A stretch of 64,000 nt of DNA from Herpetosiphon geysericola (GCF_001306135.1 NZ_LGKP01000015.1:1-64000), one strand, 5' to 3'; positions 15,463 through 24,248 are shown, counted from the first letter of the stretch. The notes: generated by a model from the letters alone, not told the origin. Program-made: numbers and translations.

Positions 15463-16755
15463 CTAGCCTGCTGCTTGCTCTTTGCTGTTGCTCGATTCAA
15501 TGATGCCGCGATCAAGCAATTCTTGCAAGCCTTTGGCAACTGCTTCGACCGTAAAGTCAATGTGCTCAATTGTGTGAGCACTGGTCAGGAAGTTAACATC
15601 GCGGCGCAAAATCACGCCATGTTTGGCAATTGCGCCCAACAATGCTTCCATCAAACGGGCATGAGTTGGCATGTCGGGGGCAAACGAGAAGAACGGAATT
15701 GCATCGTAGCCACAAACCCGCAACGCCACCCCAAGCGCCTCGGTTTTGGCGTTCACGCCTTCGCGCAAGCGCTGGCCAAGCTTGGCAACATGCGCAAAGT
15801 AATTGGTGTTGCGATAGACGTTGATCACTGCGTAACAGACCTCCAAGGAAAGCATTTCGCCGCCAAAGGTGGTTGAAACTTGCAAATCTGATAAGCGTTC
15901 GAGATACTTTTTGGGGCCAGCAATCGCTGAAAGTGGCATGCCTGCGGCGATCCCCTTTGAGAGACAGACGAAATCGGCATCAACGCCATAGAATTCTTGC
16001 GCGCCACCAAGCGCCAAGCGGAAGCCCGTCACCACTTCGTCGAGCACAAATAATGCGCCAACTGCATGACACGCTGCCTTGACTTCGTTCAAATACTCAG
16101 CATCCAAGCAGTGTTTGTAGGGCATTGAGAGCAAAACGGCGGCCAATTGCTCGCCATGCTTGTTGATCGCAGCAATCAAGTTGGGCTTTTCGTGGGGAGC
16201 CATCAACGATACTTGCTCGGTATATTGGCTCAGGCCTGCGGGCACGCCTGGCGTGTAATACATAAAATGATCGTGCCAACCGTTGTAGCCAACCGTGATA
16301 ATTCGTTCGCGCTTGGTAACGTGGCGGGCCAAGCGCACCGCTGCTGAGGTGGCATCAGCGCCGGTTTTGAAGAAACGCGCCATTTCGGCGTTGGGAATGA
16401 TATCGAGCAAGGCTTGGGTTGCGCGAACCTCAACTTCGGTGGGCAGCGAATGAATCAGCCCTTTATCCAAATTCTTGCGAATCGTTTCGACAACTGCTGG
16501 GTGATTGTGGCCTAAGGTGGTTGCGCCCAAACCACAAATATAGTCGATATATTGGTTGCCATCAACGTCGGTGACTAATGCGCCATCGCCATGATCAATA
16601 AAGACTGGAAACGAACCATAGGCAAATTGTTCGGGCCGTTTCATTAACGATTGAGTTGTGCCAGGAACAATTGCTTCTGCTTGGGCCAATAATTCCATCG
16701 ATTTGCTGAGATTGAGGGCTTCGCCGCTGACCTTTGGCAGTTGTGCTGCGCTCAT
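15463..16755 (-). CDS. Class III PLP aminotransferase, glutamate-1-semialdehyde aminomutase-like
   Basis: A 430-residue fold-type I PLP enzyme. The PLP-binding DEVVTGFR (Asp243) and Schiff-base Lys267 in LSKGIAAG are intact, and GATTLGHNHPAVV and FFKTGADATSAAVRLAR match the GSA-aminomutase subgroup. True HemL usually acts in tetrapyrrole synthesis, but no hem genes are nearby, so it may be one of the many HemL-like transaminases. The ATG at 16755 is favoured because GGAAGGA lies nine bases before it and overlaps the alternative start at 16773. A 15-bp perfect inverted repeat lies about 50 bases upstream. Confidence 0.8.
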   Translation of the reverse strand: MSAAQLPKVSGEALNLSKSMELLAQAEAIVPGTTQSLMKRPEQFAYGSFPVFIDHGDGALVTDVDGNQYIDYICGLGATTLGHNHPAVVETIRKNLDKGLIHSLPTEVEVRATQALLDIIPNAEMARFFKTGADATSAAVRLARHVTKRERIITVGYNGWHDHFMYYTPGVPAGLSQYTEQVSLMAPHEKPNLIAAINKHGEQLAAVLLSMPYKHCLDAEYLNEVKAACHAVGALFVLDEVVTGFRLALGGAQEFYGVDADFVCLSKGIAAGMPLSAIAGPKKYLERLSDLQVSTTFGGEMLSLEVCYAVINVYRNTNYFAHVAKLGQRLREGVNAKTEALGVALRVCGYDAIPFFSFAPDMPTHARLMEALLGAIAKHGVILRRDVNFLTSAHTIEHIDFTVEAVAKGLQELLDRGIIESSNSKEQAAG

Positions 16756-16803
16756 GCTGCTCGATCCTTCCATATATGCCTAGGCTGATGTGTAATTATG
16801 TAG

Positions 16804-16840
16804 AATAAAATCTATTTAGTCGGATTAAATAGATTTTATT
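16804..16840. promoter_or_regulatory. Perfect 15-bp AT-rich inverted repeat
   Basis: AATAAAATCTATTTA (16804-16818) is followed by a 7-base spacer and its exact complement TAAATAGATTTTATT (16826-16840). It lies ~50 bases upstream of the aminotransferase start, where an operator is expected, and no gene ends next to it on either strand. Confidence 0.55.
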
Positions 16841-16940
16841 TGAGCGCTAGTATACGGAAGGGGCTTTGGTTTGTCAAAAATAGCTTAATCAGCCTTGATA
16901 TGCTTCTCTATTTTTGATTAGATTAATAAAGTTGCTTGGA

Positions 16941-17012
16941 TTCTCCTCCCTTCCGTCCCTCCGCTGGAGGGAAACGCAGGGGGGGGCAGCCCCCTGCACC
17001 CCCAAATATTTG
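16941..17012 (+). repeat. Two-hairpin intergenic element, copy 2
   Basis: Same layout as the copy at 15319-15394: TTCTCCTCCCTTCCGT, CCCTCC-gct-GGAGGG, GCAGGGGGGG ... CCCCCTGCACCCCC, AAATATT. It lies downstream of the DUF5107-type gene. Confidence 0.85.
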
Positions 17013-17072
17013 TCTATTGAATTGTTATTATTGTTTCAGTTCTCCATCTTCGCGTACTTCACGGTTACAAGA

Positions 17073-19226
17073 TTATGGCGTGATTAATTCTTGGGTTTGG
17101 TCAGCCCACTCAACGCTAATTGGACGATTGGGATAGACAAGTTGCTCTAGTTCAATTCGTAATGGCTGTTGGGGCTTGAGATCAAGCGTGCCTTGCCAAA
17201 AGAGTTTGCCTTCGCTCATAATTTTGATTGGCGTGGCGGCGAACGCTTGGCTTGGTTGAATTGCGACCACCAAATGGCCAGTGCTGCTGCGATCCATCCC
17301 AACTGCGCCAGCGTGATTGCCAGCACTGAGATCTCCAAGGTCATGTAAGGGCAGCCAATGGGCTTCGAACGATCGGCTTTGGCCTGCTGGTAAGGCTGGA
17401 TAATCCCAGAACGTGCGTTGGGCGCCATGCCATAGTTCGGCGTAATCGCTGCCATCGGTGGTATACAGGCTACGATCAAACTGATCATCAAAGGCAAAGG
17501 TTTTAATCCCAGGCAAATTTGGGTCAAGATCAACCAGCATGAGACCTTGGTTGAGCGCCGGATCATACACTCCAGCCCAGCTGCCGCTCAAGTTGTCGGC
17601 AGCAAAAAGGCCAATGTAGCCGTTCCATGTTGCATAGCGGCTAAGATCGCGATTGTTGAACGTGGGCCAGCTAATGGTTTGTTGCGGTGCTGGCAAGGCC
17701 GTATCTTGGGTGGCATGGACAATCATCTGCTTGGTTGGCACAACGAAATGGAGGCTTGGTTGCAAATGGTTGATCCCACCAGGTGCAATCATCGCATTCA
17801 TCCAAAATTGGAATGGCTGTGGGCTGGAGGTTGGGTTGCGATAAACGCCACGCATATTCACGATTTGGCTATCGTTGGTTAGCTCAACTGTGATTTCAAT
17901 CTGCACTCCGGTGTGGCGTTCGGTGGTTGAAGCAATCACCCGCGCTGCATCGTTGGTTTGCTCCAAACGATAATCCCAAGGCTCAGATTCTAGGTAGCCA
18001 TGTTCCTCGGTTGGTGCTGCCCATTCGATGCCGCCAGCCGCTAGCCACCAACCGCGTTGGCCCAAATGGCTGGCTTTGATCACCGGATTTTGATAGAGCA
18101 GGTTTTGGCCAGTGGCTTTGTTGGTCAATTGATAGACGCGGCCACCAAGTTCTGGCAGCATCGTCAGCGTGACATAACGATTCTCAAGCTTGAGCAAGCG
18201 ATAATTTTTTGCTTGATAGGCAGTGATTTTGCTGCGATCAATCCGTTTGTAGGGGAAAATCGGATCGTTTGGCTGGCTATCGACGAGTGCGCCTTGATAG
18301 CCTTCGGTGTTCAAGGCGATTGTTCCTGCCTCGGAAACGCTGGCTTTGCTTTCGCTCGCCTGAAAATAATGCATTGGCGTGGCATAGCGCCAGCGATAAT
18401 AATGGCTGCCCACATTGCCCATTTCAACTTGCCAATTGGCCGAATTATTGGGATTGTAGGTCAATACGCGCCGCTCGAAGGCTTGGAAAAGCACCCGCTG
18501 ATTTTGGCCGCCGATTCTGGTATCGATCCAATAGGCCTCGGTGATCGGATAGCCAAATGTGCCCAACACGTTGGTTACATCGCCCAGCGCTTGCTGAAAA
18601 TCGACAAATACTTTGGGTACATTGTGGCCAGTTACGGTTTCATAATGGGCAATTGTGGTATTGGGCATTGCTAGATTTGGCTCATCGCTAATTTGCCCAT
18701 TAGCTGCCAACACGCTGCTAATGCGTTGGCCTTGGCGATTTTCGCTGCGATTATAACCATTAGTCGTGGCGATTGGCCCAAGGCTGGCGTAGGTTGGGCT
18801 AGTGCTATCGGGGTCGCCTGCAATTGGCACATTGGCTGCGGTGCGTGGCTCGAAGCGCTGATCGCCGGTTTGCATCTGGCCGCTAATCATCTCGACCACC
18901 AACAAACCGTTGGTTGCAAACCACTCGCTATTGCGGTCGGCAGCTGGTTGAGTAATTTCCATGCGAGCTTTATCAAAATATTGGGTTAGGCGATTGTTCT
19001 GCGGCGATTGTTGATAGCGCTCAAAACTGCGTGGCCCAATTTGCTGGCCCCAAACCCATGAGCGGCTGGTTTGGCCATCGGCAACCGCTTGATCGGCGCG
19101 TTGCCAGCGTTGGCGAAAGGCCGAATCTGCAAAGCCATCAGCAAATGCAGCATAACTTGGCCGTTGCTGAACTAAGCTGAGACTGACAATTAAGAGGCAA
19201 AAAACCAAACTTGTACGTCGCATCAT
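17073..19226 (-). CDS. Secreted protein: shared Chloroflexota module plus DUF5107-like domain
   Basis: A 717-residue secreted protein. Residues 1-25 are a signal peptide (MMRRTSLVFCLLIVSLSL ... SYA). Residues ~27-282 are a module also found at the C-terminus of the GH99-like protein at 45770: RSWVWG, QYFDKARMEIT, TNGLLVVEMI, HNVPKVF, FGYPITEAYW and QAFERRVLTY. Residues ~300-717 resemble the DUF5107/aldose-epimerase-like fold (LPELGGRVYQLTNKATG, GGIEWAAPTEEHG) seen in carbohydrate enzymes. The ATG at 19226 follows GGAGG; longer upstream readings would hide the signal peptide. Role in extracellular glycan processing is inferred. Confidence 0.72.
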   Translation of the reverse strand: MMRRTSLVFCLLIVSLSLVQQRPSYAAFADGFADSAFRQRWQRADQAVADGQTSRSWVWGQQIGPRSFERYQQSPQNNRLTQYFDKARMEITQPAADRNSEWFATNGLLVVEMISGQMQTGDQRFEPRTAANVPIAGDPDSTSPTYASLGPIATTNGYNRSENRQGQRISSVLAANGQISDEPNLAMPNTTIAHYETVTGHNVPKVFVDFQQALGDVTNVLGTFGYPITEAYWIDTRIGGQNQRVLFQAFERRVLTYNPNNSANWQVEMGNVGSHYYRWRYATPMHYFQASESKASVSEAGTIALNTEGYQGALVDSQPNDPIFPYKRIDRSKITAYQAKNYRLLKLENRYVTLTMLPELGGRVYQLTNKATGQNLLYQNPVIKASHLGQRGWWLAAGGIEWAAPTEEHGYLESEPWDYRLEQTNDAARVIASTTERHTGVQIEITVELTNDSQIVNMRGVYRNPTSSPQPFQFWMNAMIAPGGINHLQPSLHFVVPTKQMIVHATQDTALPAPQQTISWPTFNNRDLSRYATWNGYIGLFAADNLSGSWAGVYDPALNQGLMLVDLDPNLPGIKTFAFDDQFDRSLYTTDGSDYAELWHGAQRTFWDYPALPAGQSRSFEAHWLPLHDLGDLSAGNHAGAVGMDRSSTGHLVVAIQPSQAFAATPIKIMSEGKLFWQGTLDLKPQQPLRIELEQLVYPNRPISVEWADQTQELITP

Positions 19227-19389
19227 CCGTTCCTCCAAAACCAAACATCTGTTGCGAGTATAGCGCTGGAGGCTGGCAAAAACTATAGCATCTCGCTGAA
19301 GTTGGCCTGAGAAACCTGAAAATCGCCAAAGCTTGGCCGAATATGCTCTATAGTATTGGCAGTGTGTATGGTCGAAAGGGGTTGCCACA

Positions 19390-20154
19390 ATGAATGATTT
19401 GCAAATTGCCGAACAACTGCAAGCAAGCTATGGTCTTTTTGCGCCAATTCGTACCCATTTTCGCGGGCCTGGCGTTGAACGCGGTGGTTGCCCACGCCAC
19501 GGCATGCATGCAGTCTATGCCAAAAAATATGGCGAGCATCTGGCAACCATTTATCCAGGCATTAGCTCAATTGGGGTTGAATCGTCGTTCGAGTCCAGCC
19601 AATTGCCAGCGATTATGGCGGCCTTGGCGGCCTTGCGCGAGGTATTGCTGGCAAATTTGGCCCATCGGATTGTTGAATATGCCCAAGCGAGCAAGCCCTA
19701 CATTTTGCCCGCCTATTTGCGTAGTATTGAGCTGGCGCTTGAGCATTTTGCCAAACGCTACCCGGAACAGCTGGCGGCGCTTGATGCGATTTTTTGTGTT
19801 GCTGGCGGCGAGGGCTTTCGCGATTTAATTGTGTTTCATGGTGGGCATTTGTTGGAGCAAGCCAAGGCCGGCGCACTCTGGACGAATATCGATATGTATT
19901 CGTTGGTTGATCTACACGACCGCGAAACGGCTGAAGGCCTGCAAAAATTTGAAGTTTGGTGCCTTGGCGGCGATTTGGCCAAAGCGGTTTTGGCCGAATT
20001 TCAAAAAGCCGCTTTGATGCTCGCAACCCAAGGTTGGCAACCACAGCCCCTCACCAAAGAATTAGCCTTATTGCCAGTCGATCTGAATCGCCATTTTGGC
20101 CAGATGGTGCGCAATCTGTTGCATACTGCGCTATCTCAATATGTTTTGGGCTAA
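19390..20154 (+). CDS. Conserved-looking protein of unknown function
   Basis: A 254-residue soluble protein I do not recognise. It begins MNDLQIAEQLQASYGLF and has a GGCPRHGMHAVYAKKYGEH segment with one Cys and two His, and FESSQLPAIMAALAALREVL and later helices typical of an all-helical domain. There is no signal peptide or transmembrane helix. AAAGGGG lies before the ATG. It is divergent from the secreted DUF5107-type gene with about 160 bases between the starts, and a hairpin terminator follows the stop. Confidence 0.6.
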   Translation: MNDLQIAEQLQASYGLFAPIRTHFRGPGVERGGCPRHGMHAVYAKKYGEHLATIYPGISSIGVESSFESSQLPAIMAALAALREVLLANLAHRIVEYAQASKPYILPAYLRSIELALEHFAKRYPEQLAALDAIFCVAGGEGFRDLIVFHGGHLLEQAKAGALWTNIDMYSLVDLHDRETAEGLQKFEVWCLGGDLAKAVLAEFQKAALMLATQGWQPQPLTKELALLPVDLNRHFGQMVRNLLHTALSQYVLG

Positions 20155-20160
20155 AAACCA

Positions 20161-20190
20161 ATGGTCGCGCATCATGTGACGCGCGACCAT
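20161..20190. terminator. Bidirectional terminator hairpin
   Basis: ATGGTCGCGC and GCGCGACCAT form a 10-bp perfect stem with a 10-nt loop between convergent genes. Confidence 0.7.
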
Positions 20191-20220
20191 GATTTAGCTT
20201 AACCCTGAGGGAATTCGAAT

Positions 20221-20985
20221 TTAATGGCGCATACGTGATTGAATCGTTTGGCTGATAATATGCGCCAAATCTGGGCGCTGAATATCGGCGTGGGTAAAGG
20301 TCAGCTTGGCATAACGCTCATTGAGATCGAAATCGGCAAACAACTTGGCAAAGCCATGCAAGCGTTTGTCGATTTCCAAATAGACATCAACTCCATAATC
20401 TTGCAGATCAAGCACAACCTCTAATTCTTCGATGTGGAAACTTTGGTGGCCATAGGGCTTAAACTCAAGCTCTTGCACAAATGGATATGGGCCGCGCCAG
20501 CGCGAATTGTATTCATTGTGCACGGTGTAGAGTTGGAAGCCAATTTGTTGGATGGCCTGAATAATCGTTGCCTGCGATGGATGCGGCTGAATGTTCAGCT
20601 GATCAACATCGCTGGCATCGACCCCACCGCTAATCGATAAGCCAGTGCGAATAAAGACAGGCTGATGGCCCATGGTTAACGGCGTATCGAGCGGCAAATT
20701 GATGCTAAATGGAATCCGTTGTTGCGCCCCTGGTTGGAGCACAAAACGCTGGGTCAGCGGATATTGACCAATTGTATGATCTTGGGTCATTTTGCTATCG
20801 TCGTATTCGCGGGTATAGCGCGTGACCAAAAACAGATACAGTGCTTCAATATCTTGTTCGACATCGCCGCCGATAATATGCACTTCGCCGGCAATTGTGC
20901 CACCAGGCGTAGTTGTATTGTTGTGGAGATGAGTTTCGATACGAGCATTGCCAATACCAACACTGGCGAGCAATTTACGGAACAT
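20221..20985 (-). CDS. Spo0M-like sporulation-control family protein
   Basis: A 254-residue protein with the arrestin-like Spo0M fold signs: MFRKLLASVGIGNARIETHL at the N-terminus, PGGTIAGEVHIIGGDVEQDIEALYLFL, then a second beta-sandwich with PFSINLPLDTP. In Bacillus, Spo0M affects sporulation and cytoskeletal behaviour; here no sporulation genes are known nearby, so a role in cell shape or envelope is more likely. The second ATG (20985) is chosen because AGGAGG overlaps the first at 20991 but is properly spaced from the second. Confidence 0.85.
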   Translation of the reverse strand: MFRKLLASVGIGNARIETHLHNNTTTPGGTIAGEVHIIGGDVEQDIEALYLFLVTRYTREYDDSKMTQDHTIGQYPLTQRFVLQPGAQQRIPFSINLPLDTPLTMGHQPVFIRTGLSISGGVDASDVDQLNIQPHPSQATIIQAIQQIGFQLYTVHNEYNSRWRGPYPFVQELEFKPYGHQSFHIEELEVVLDLQDYGVDVYLEIDKRLHGFAKLFADFDLNERYAKLTFTHADIQRPDLAHIISQTIQSRMRH

Positions 20986-21051
20986 GCACATCCTCCTAGG
21001 TTATCGAATTATTATCGCCTTATACGTAGACATAGTATCAAAAGGTTTCAC

Positions 21052-21447
21052 TTAATCTTGGCAATGTTGTAACACACAATGCACACAGGTTTCAAGCGTG
21101 GCGCAACGGCAACGCAGCCCGCGCTGCAACAACTGCTGCACATGGCTGGCCTGTTCGAGCAATTGGCTAAGATCGGCCAATTTTTGCTTGGCTAATTGCC
21201 GCCATAAGCCAGCCAATGGCGCTTGCTGTTGTTCATGTTGAAACAACAATTGAATTTCATGCAGGCTAAAGCCAAGGCGCTGGGTGGTGCGAATAAACGC
21301 TAAACGCTCGAAAATCTGCTGATCGTAATAGCGCCGCCCATTCTCACGGGCAGCAGGCGGCAATAGATTAATTTCTTCGTAATAGCGAATGGTTGAGGCC
21401 TTGATACCAGCCTGTTTGGCGACCATACTGATGCTGAGTTGTTGCAT
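21052..21447 (-). CDS. MerR family regulator with Cys-rich C-terminus
   Basis: A 131-residue MerR regulator: winged helix SISMVAKQAGIKASTIRYYEE, RRYYDQQIFERLAFIR, then a coiled dimerisation helix and a C-terminal CRCATLETCVHC with CxCx5CxxC. That pattern recalls the iron-sulfur site of SoxR or a metal site of other MerR proteins but fits none exactly. A hallmark 19-base-spacer promoter with a central palindrome lies between it and the thioredoxin gene. It is therefore likely a redox or metal switch that controls thioredoxin by untwisting that promoter. Confidence 0.85.
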   Translation of the reverse strand: MQQLSISMVAKQAGIKASTIRYYEEINLLPPAARENGRRYYDQQIFERLAFIRTTQRLGFSLHEIQLLFQHEQQQAPLAGLWRQLAKQKLADLSQLLEQASHVQQLLQRGLRCRCATLETCVHCVLQHCQD

Positions 21448-21470
21448 ATGCCGACCCCTGAAATTGCTGC

Positions 21471-21501
21471 TTGACTTCCAGTTAACTTGAACTTGTAGAC
21501 T
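21471..21501 (+). promoter_or_regulatory. MerR/SoxR-type promoter with operator in the spacer
   Basis: TTGACT (21471-21476) and TAGACT (21496-21501) are spaced by 19 bases, too long for ordinary sigma-70 use and typical of MerR-activated promoters. The spacer holds CAGTTAACTTG, with AGTTAACT as its core palindrome, close to the SoxR operator of enteric soxS, which has a core AAGTTAACTT. The thioredoxin start lies 50 bases downstream. Confidence 0.8.
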
Positions 21502-21553
21502 CCTAACAAGCTAGGGTAATCATGCAATAGCTGTCAAGTGGAGGAACAGATTC

Positions 21554-21895
21554 ATGCCAACCGTGATCGATCAACCAGTTCATATTACTGATGCCAGCTT
21601 TGAAGCCGACGTTTTGCAATCGGCAGCGCCAGTGATTGTCGATTTTTGGGCGCCATGGTGTGTGCATTGCCGCGTAATTGCGCCGATTTTGGCCAAACTG
21701 GCCCAACGCTATGCTGGTGAAATTGTGGTGGCCAAAATCAATACCGATGAGGATGTGCAATATGCCAGCCGTTTGGGCGTGCGCGGTTTGCCAACGATGG
21801 TGGTATTTCAGCATGGCCAAGAGGTTGACCGTTGGATTGGAGCAATGAGCGAAGCAGCGTTTGAGCAACGAGTGCAACGCTTGCTTGGCCGTTAA
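21554..21895 (+). CDS. trxA: Thioredoxin with WCVHC active site
   Basis: A 113-residue single-domain thioredoxin, cytosolic, without signal peptide. The active site reads FWAPWCVHCRVIAPIL, so C-V-H-C replaces the canonical C-G-P-C; the cis-Pro loop GLPTMVVF is intact. The CVHC sequence may shift redox potential towards a more oxidising, DsbA-like value (DsbA has CPHC). GGAGGAA lies upstream. Its promoter appears under control of the adjacent MerR protein, so it is probably induced by oxidative or metal stress. Confidence 0.9.
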   Translation: MPTVIDQPVHITDASFEADVLQSAAPVIVDFWAPWCVHCRVIAPILAKLAQRYAGEIVVAKINTDEDVQYASRLGVRGLPTMVVFQHGQEVDRWIGAMSEAAFEQRVQRLLGR

Positions 21896-21902
21896 AATAT
21901 AA

Positions 21903-21934
21903 TAGGCAGGCTGCTTCTCACGGCGGCCTGCCTA
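21903..21934 (+). terminator. Thioredoxin terminator
   Basis: TAGGCAGGC (21903-21911) pairs with GCCTGCCTA (21926-21934); GTTTATTCTT follows. Confidence 0.75.
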
Positions 21935-22393
21935 GTTTATTCTTCCTCAGTACAGGGTCTAAGCTCCCACAAGCGGACTATTGGCGTTCCTCCAACCTAC
22001 TCCATTGTTCTTCTCTCCCACAAGCGTTAATGATAGACTGATGGTAGCTGATGTAACATTGTTACAGTGGCTACTGTGGGTTTGCAATGGGTGGCAATGT
22101 AGCCCTCTACAGCTACAGAGCGCACGGCTGGCGACCATGAGACCTCCTAGGGGTGACCGATTGAGCGCGACGACGCTTGAATTTGGCTGCTTGCCTAGCA
22201 CATGCTGTTCGTTGAAAACCAATCGTCGGCTATAATGATGCTCAGCAATGCCCTATTCGCACTGGTTCGGTTGGTTATTAAGTTATGGATTGCGTTAGCA
22301 GTCGATAGTGCTACGATAACATACAATCAAGCGCTGCAAATGCAGCTTTGCTCTTGAATCTCTCTAGAGTTTTGCTGGAGAACCTTGGAGAAA
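21935..22393. other. Gene-free stretch with short palindromes
   Basis: Almost 460 bases without a credible gene. It holds a 7-1-7 palindrome TGTAACA-T-TGTTACA at 22052-22066, followed at once by ACAGT-ggct-ACTGT. Such sites fit a dimeric regulator, but no start codon within 150 bases points to a regulated gene. Two opposed ORFs of about 85 codons have no ribosome site or protein-like composition. Confidence 0.5.
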
Positions 22394-22654
22394 TTACGAA
22401 TCCGTAACTGATTGTTGCGGTTCGTTCGGGGTTGATGCTGATTGAGAAAGATAGCGATCAAGCTCGGCGGCAGTTGTATACCAATAGCGATCAAGTTTGA
22501 TGCCACGGATTTTACCTTTATTAAGGTAAACGCGCAAACTGCCTTCGGTTAGCGACTGCGCTGGGTAATATTCACGGGTATAGGCCGCCGCCTGCTGCAA
22601 GGAGAGCAGTTGGCTGGCTGGTGGGTCGTAGGTTAGACCAGAGGGCTGTTCCAT
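22394..22654 (-). CDS. Small helix-turn-helix protein, excisionase/MerR-like
   Basis: An 86-residue protein with LLSLQQAAAYTREYY ... SLTEGSLRVYLNKGKI ... IKLDRYWYTTAAELDRYLS, the pattern of helix-turn-helix domain 17 proteins (excisionase-like). These bind DNA as small partners of integrases or regulators, but no integrase is present. AAGGA is spaced properly before its ATG. The start overlaps that of the plus-strand ATPase at a shared CATG, so each gene's ribosome site lies inside the other's 5' coding end. Confidence 0.7.
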   Translation of the reverse strand: MEQPSGLTYDPPASQLLSLQQAAAYTREYYPAQSLTEGSLRVYLNKGKIRGIKLDRYWYTTAAELDRYLSQSASTPNEPQQSVTDS

Positions 22655-24248
22655 GCCACATCCTTGGCCAAATAAAATGCTTCGCCAATTACTCCGCGGC
22701 GAGATATTATCACAATCGTTGCAGCAATGGGTTGATAATCATGGTGGTCGGCAGGTGGTTATGCAAACGTTGCGCGATGGCATGAGCCACGATGTTGATG
22801 CACTTGCCTTCTTTGAACAGCAGGTCAATCGTTATACCACAGAAAGTCAAAAAGCTGCAAATCTTAATATGGCCGATAGCACCTACTATGCCAAACGTGG
22901 TCGTTTTTACGAGCAATTACGCCATTTGCTCGATCATCTGCCCAGCTTGCGGCCGACCACGATCATCGGTCTGCCCATTCCGCTGACTCCGCTGGTTGGC
23001 CGTCAAGCTGTGCTGCACGAGTTGCTTGAGCTTTGCCGCGATTATCGGCTTGTGACCTTGCATGGCATCGGTGGCATTGGCAAAACTCGGCTGGCAATTG
23101 CCTTGGCCAGCTATATCGCCGATGCTGGCTTTGCCCAAGAAGTGGTTTTTGTTGATTTGCGCAATGAATATACGGTGCACGATAGCTGGCATGCCTTGCT
23201 CAATCGCTGGCTGGGCGACCCCAAGGCCGATTTCGCTAGTTATATTCAGCAATCCAATCGCCGCACGGTGCTAATTATTGATAATTGCGAACATATTCGC
23301 TCAATTGCTGAAATGTTATTGCCGCTGTTGAATTTTGGCAATGTTTCAATTATCACCACCACCCAAATTGCCCTGAGTATCAACGGCGAACGGCGGTTTC
23401 CGGTGCCCGCCTTGAGCCTAGAGGAAGGAATTTTGCTGTTTGAGCAACGTGCTCGCGATTTGAATCGTCAGGTTGAGCGGCGCCAAACCGAGCAAATTGT
23501 CCAGCGTTTGGCTGGGCATCCATTGGCCATTGAAATTGCTGCCTCGCAATTATTATTAGTCTCGGCCAGCGATATTTTGGCTATGACCAACGTTGAAATG
23601 CTCGAAATTGAATCGTTGGCCAATGGCTCAGCGCCACATCGCACCTTGCGCCAAATGGTCGAATATAGCTTTTCGTTATTAAGTGATGATGTTCAGGCTG
23701 CTTGTTTGCGCTTGGCGCTGTTTGAACATCATTTTAGCCTAGCCCAAGCCACCAAAGCCTTTAAAGTCAATTGGCGGGTGGCTAGTAGCTTGGTCGATGC
23801 TTCGTGCTTAGAAGGCAGCGTCGATAGTCGTGGCGAAACGCGGTTTAGTATGCCGCTAGTCACCCGCTTATATGCGCGCCAAGTTGCGCTCGAACGCGAT
23901 GTTTATCATCAGTTGATGCTCGAATTCAGCCAATATTGGGCCAGCGAGATCAAGCAGGTATTGCAACAGTGGGAACAAACCATTGAACGGGCCAAAGATC
24001 ATGGCGAATTGCTCACCCCAATGAATGATCTTTCGCTCTTGCGGGATAGTTATACGACGATTCGGGGCTGTTTGCAGTGGACGTCGATTTATGCCCATGA
24101 TCAATTATTGGAGCTTATCGCTGGTTTGTGGAAGTTTTGGCTGCACTATGAAAGCCCAGAGGGCAAATTGTGGCTGCGTTCGGCGATGAGTATGGTTAGC
24201 GAGCAACAGCGGGCCGAGTTGCAGCCGATTCTGCTGCTATTTAGCTGA
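22653..24248 (+). CDS. STAND (NB-ARC-like) ATPase without effector domain
   Basis: A 531-residue P-loop protein. An N-terminal helical region of ~105 residues is followed by PLVGRQAVLHELL, Walker A GIGGIGKT at 138-145, Walker B RTVLIIDNCEH, sensor ITTTQIAL and GERRFPVPALS, then GHPLAIEIAASQLL and the winged-helix LRQMVEYSFSLLSDD. This is the architecture of AfsR/LuxR-type STAND proteins. It lacks the usual LuxR HTH or long TPR array, so DNA binding may be supplied in trans by the small HTH protein divergent from it. Its stop overlaps the response regulator gene by eight bases, convergent. Confidence 0.8.
   Translation: MPHPWPNKMLRQLLRGEILSQSLQQWVDNHGGRQVVMQTLRDGMSHDVDALAFFEQQVNRYTTESQKAANLNMADSTYYAKRGRFYEQLRHLLDHLPSLRPTTIIGLPIPLTPLVGRQAVLHELLELCRDYRLVTLHGIGGIGKTRLAIALASYIADAGFAQEVVFVDLRNEYTVHDSWHALLNRWLGDPKADFASYIQQSNRRTVLIIDNCEHIRSIAEMLLPLLNFGNVSIITTTQIALSINGERRFPVPALSLEEGILLFEQRARDLNRQVERRQTEQIVQRLAGHPLAIEIAASQLLLVSASDILAMTNVEMLEIESLANGSAPHRTLRQMVEYSFSLLSDDVQAACLRLALFEHHFSLAQATKAFKVNWRVASSLVDASCLEGSVDSRGETRFSMPLVTRLYARQVALERDVYHQLMLEFSQYWASEIKQVLQQWEQTIERAKDHGELLTPMNDLSLLRDSYTTIRGCLQWTSIYAHDQLLELIAGLWKFWLHYESPEGKLWLRSAMSMVSEQQRAELQPILLLFS

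Noticed and set aside
22052-22066. Operator for the HTH/STAND pair
   Set aside because: The palindrome lies beyond the 3' end of the HTH gene, too far from either start, so it was listed only as an intergenic site.
21959-22235. Overlapping ORFs of 84-87 codons between thioredoxin and the HTH gene
   Set aside because: No ribosome site, no recognisable domain, and two frames over the same DNA; more likely intergenic.
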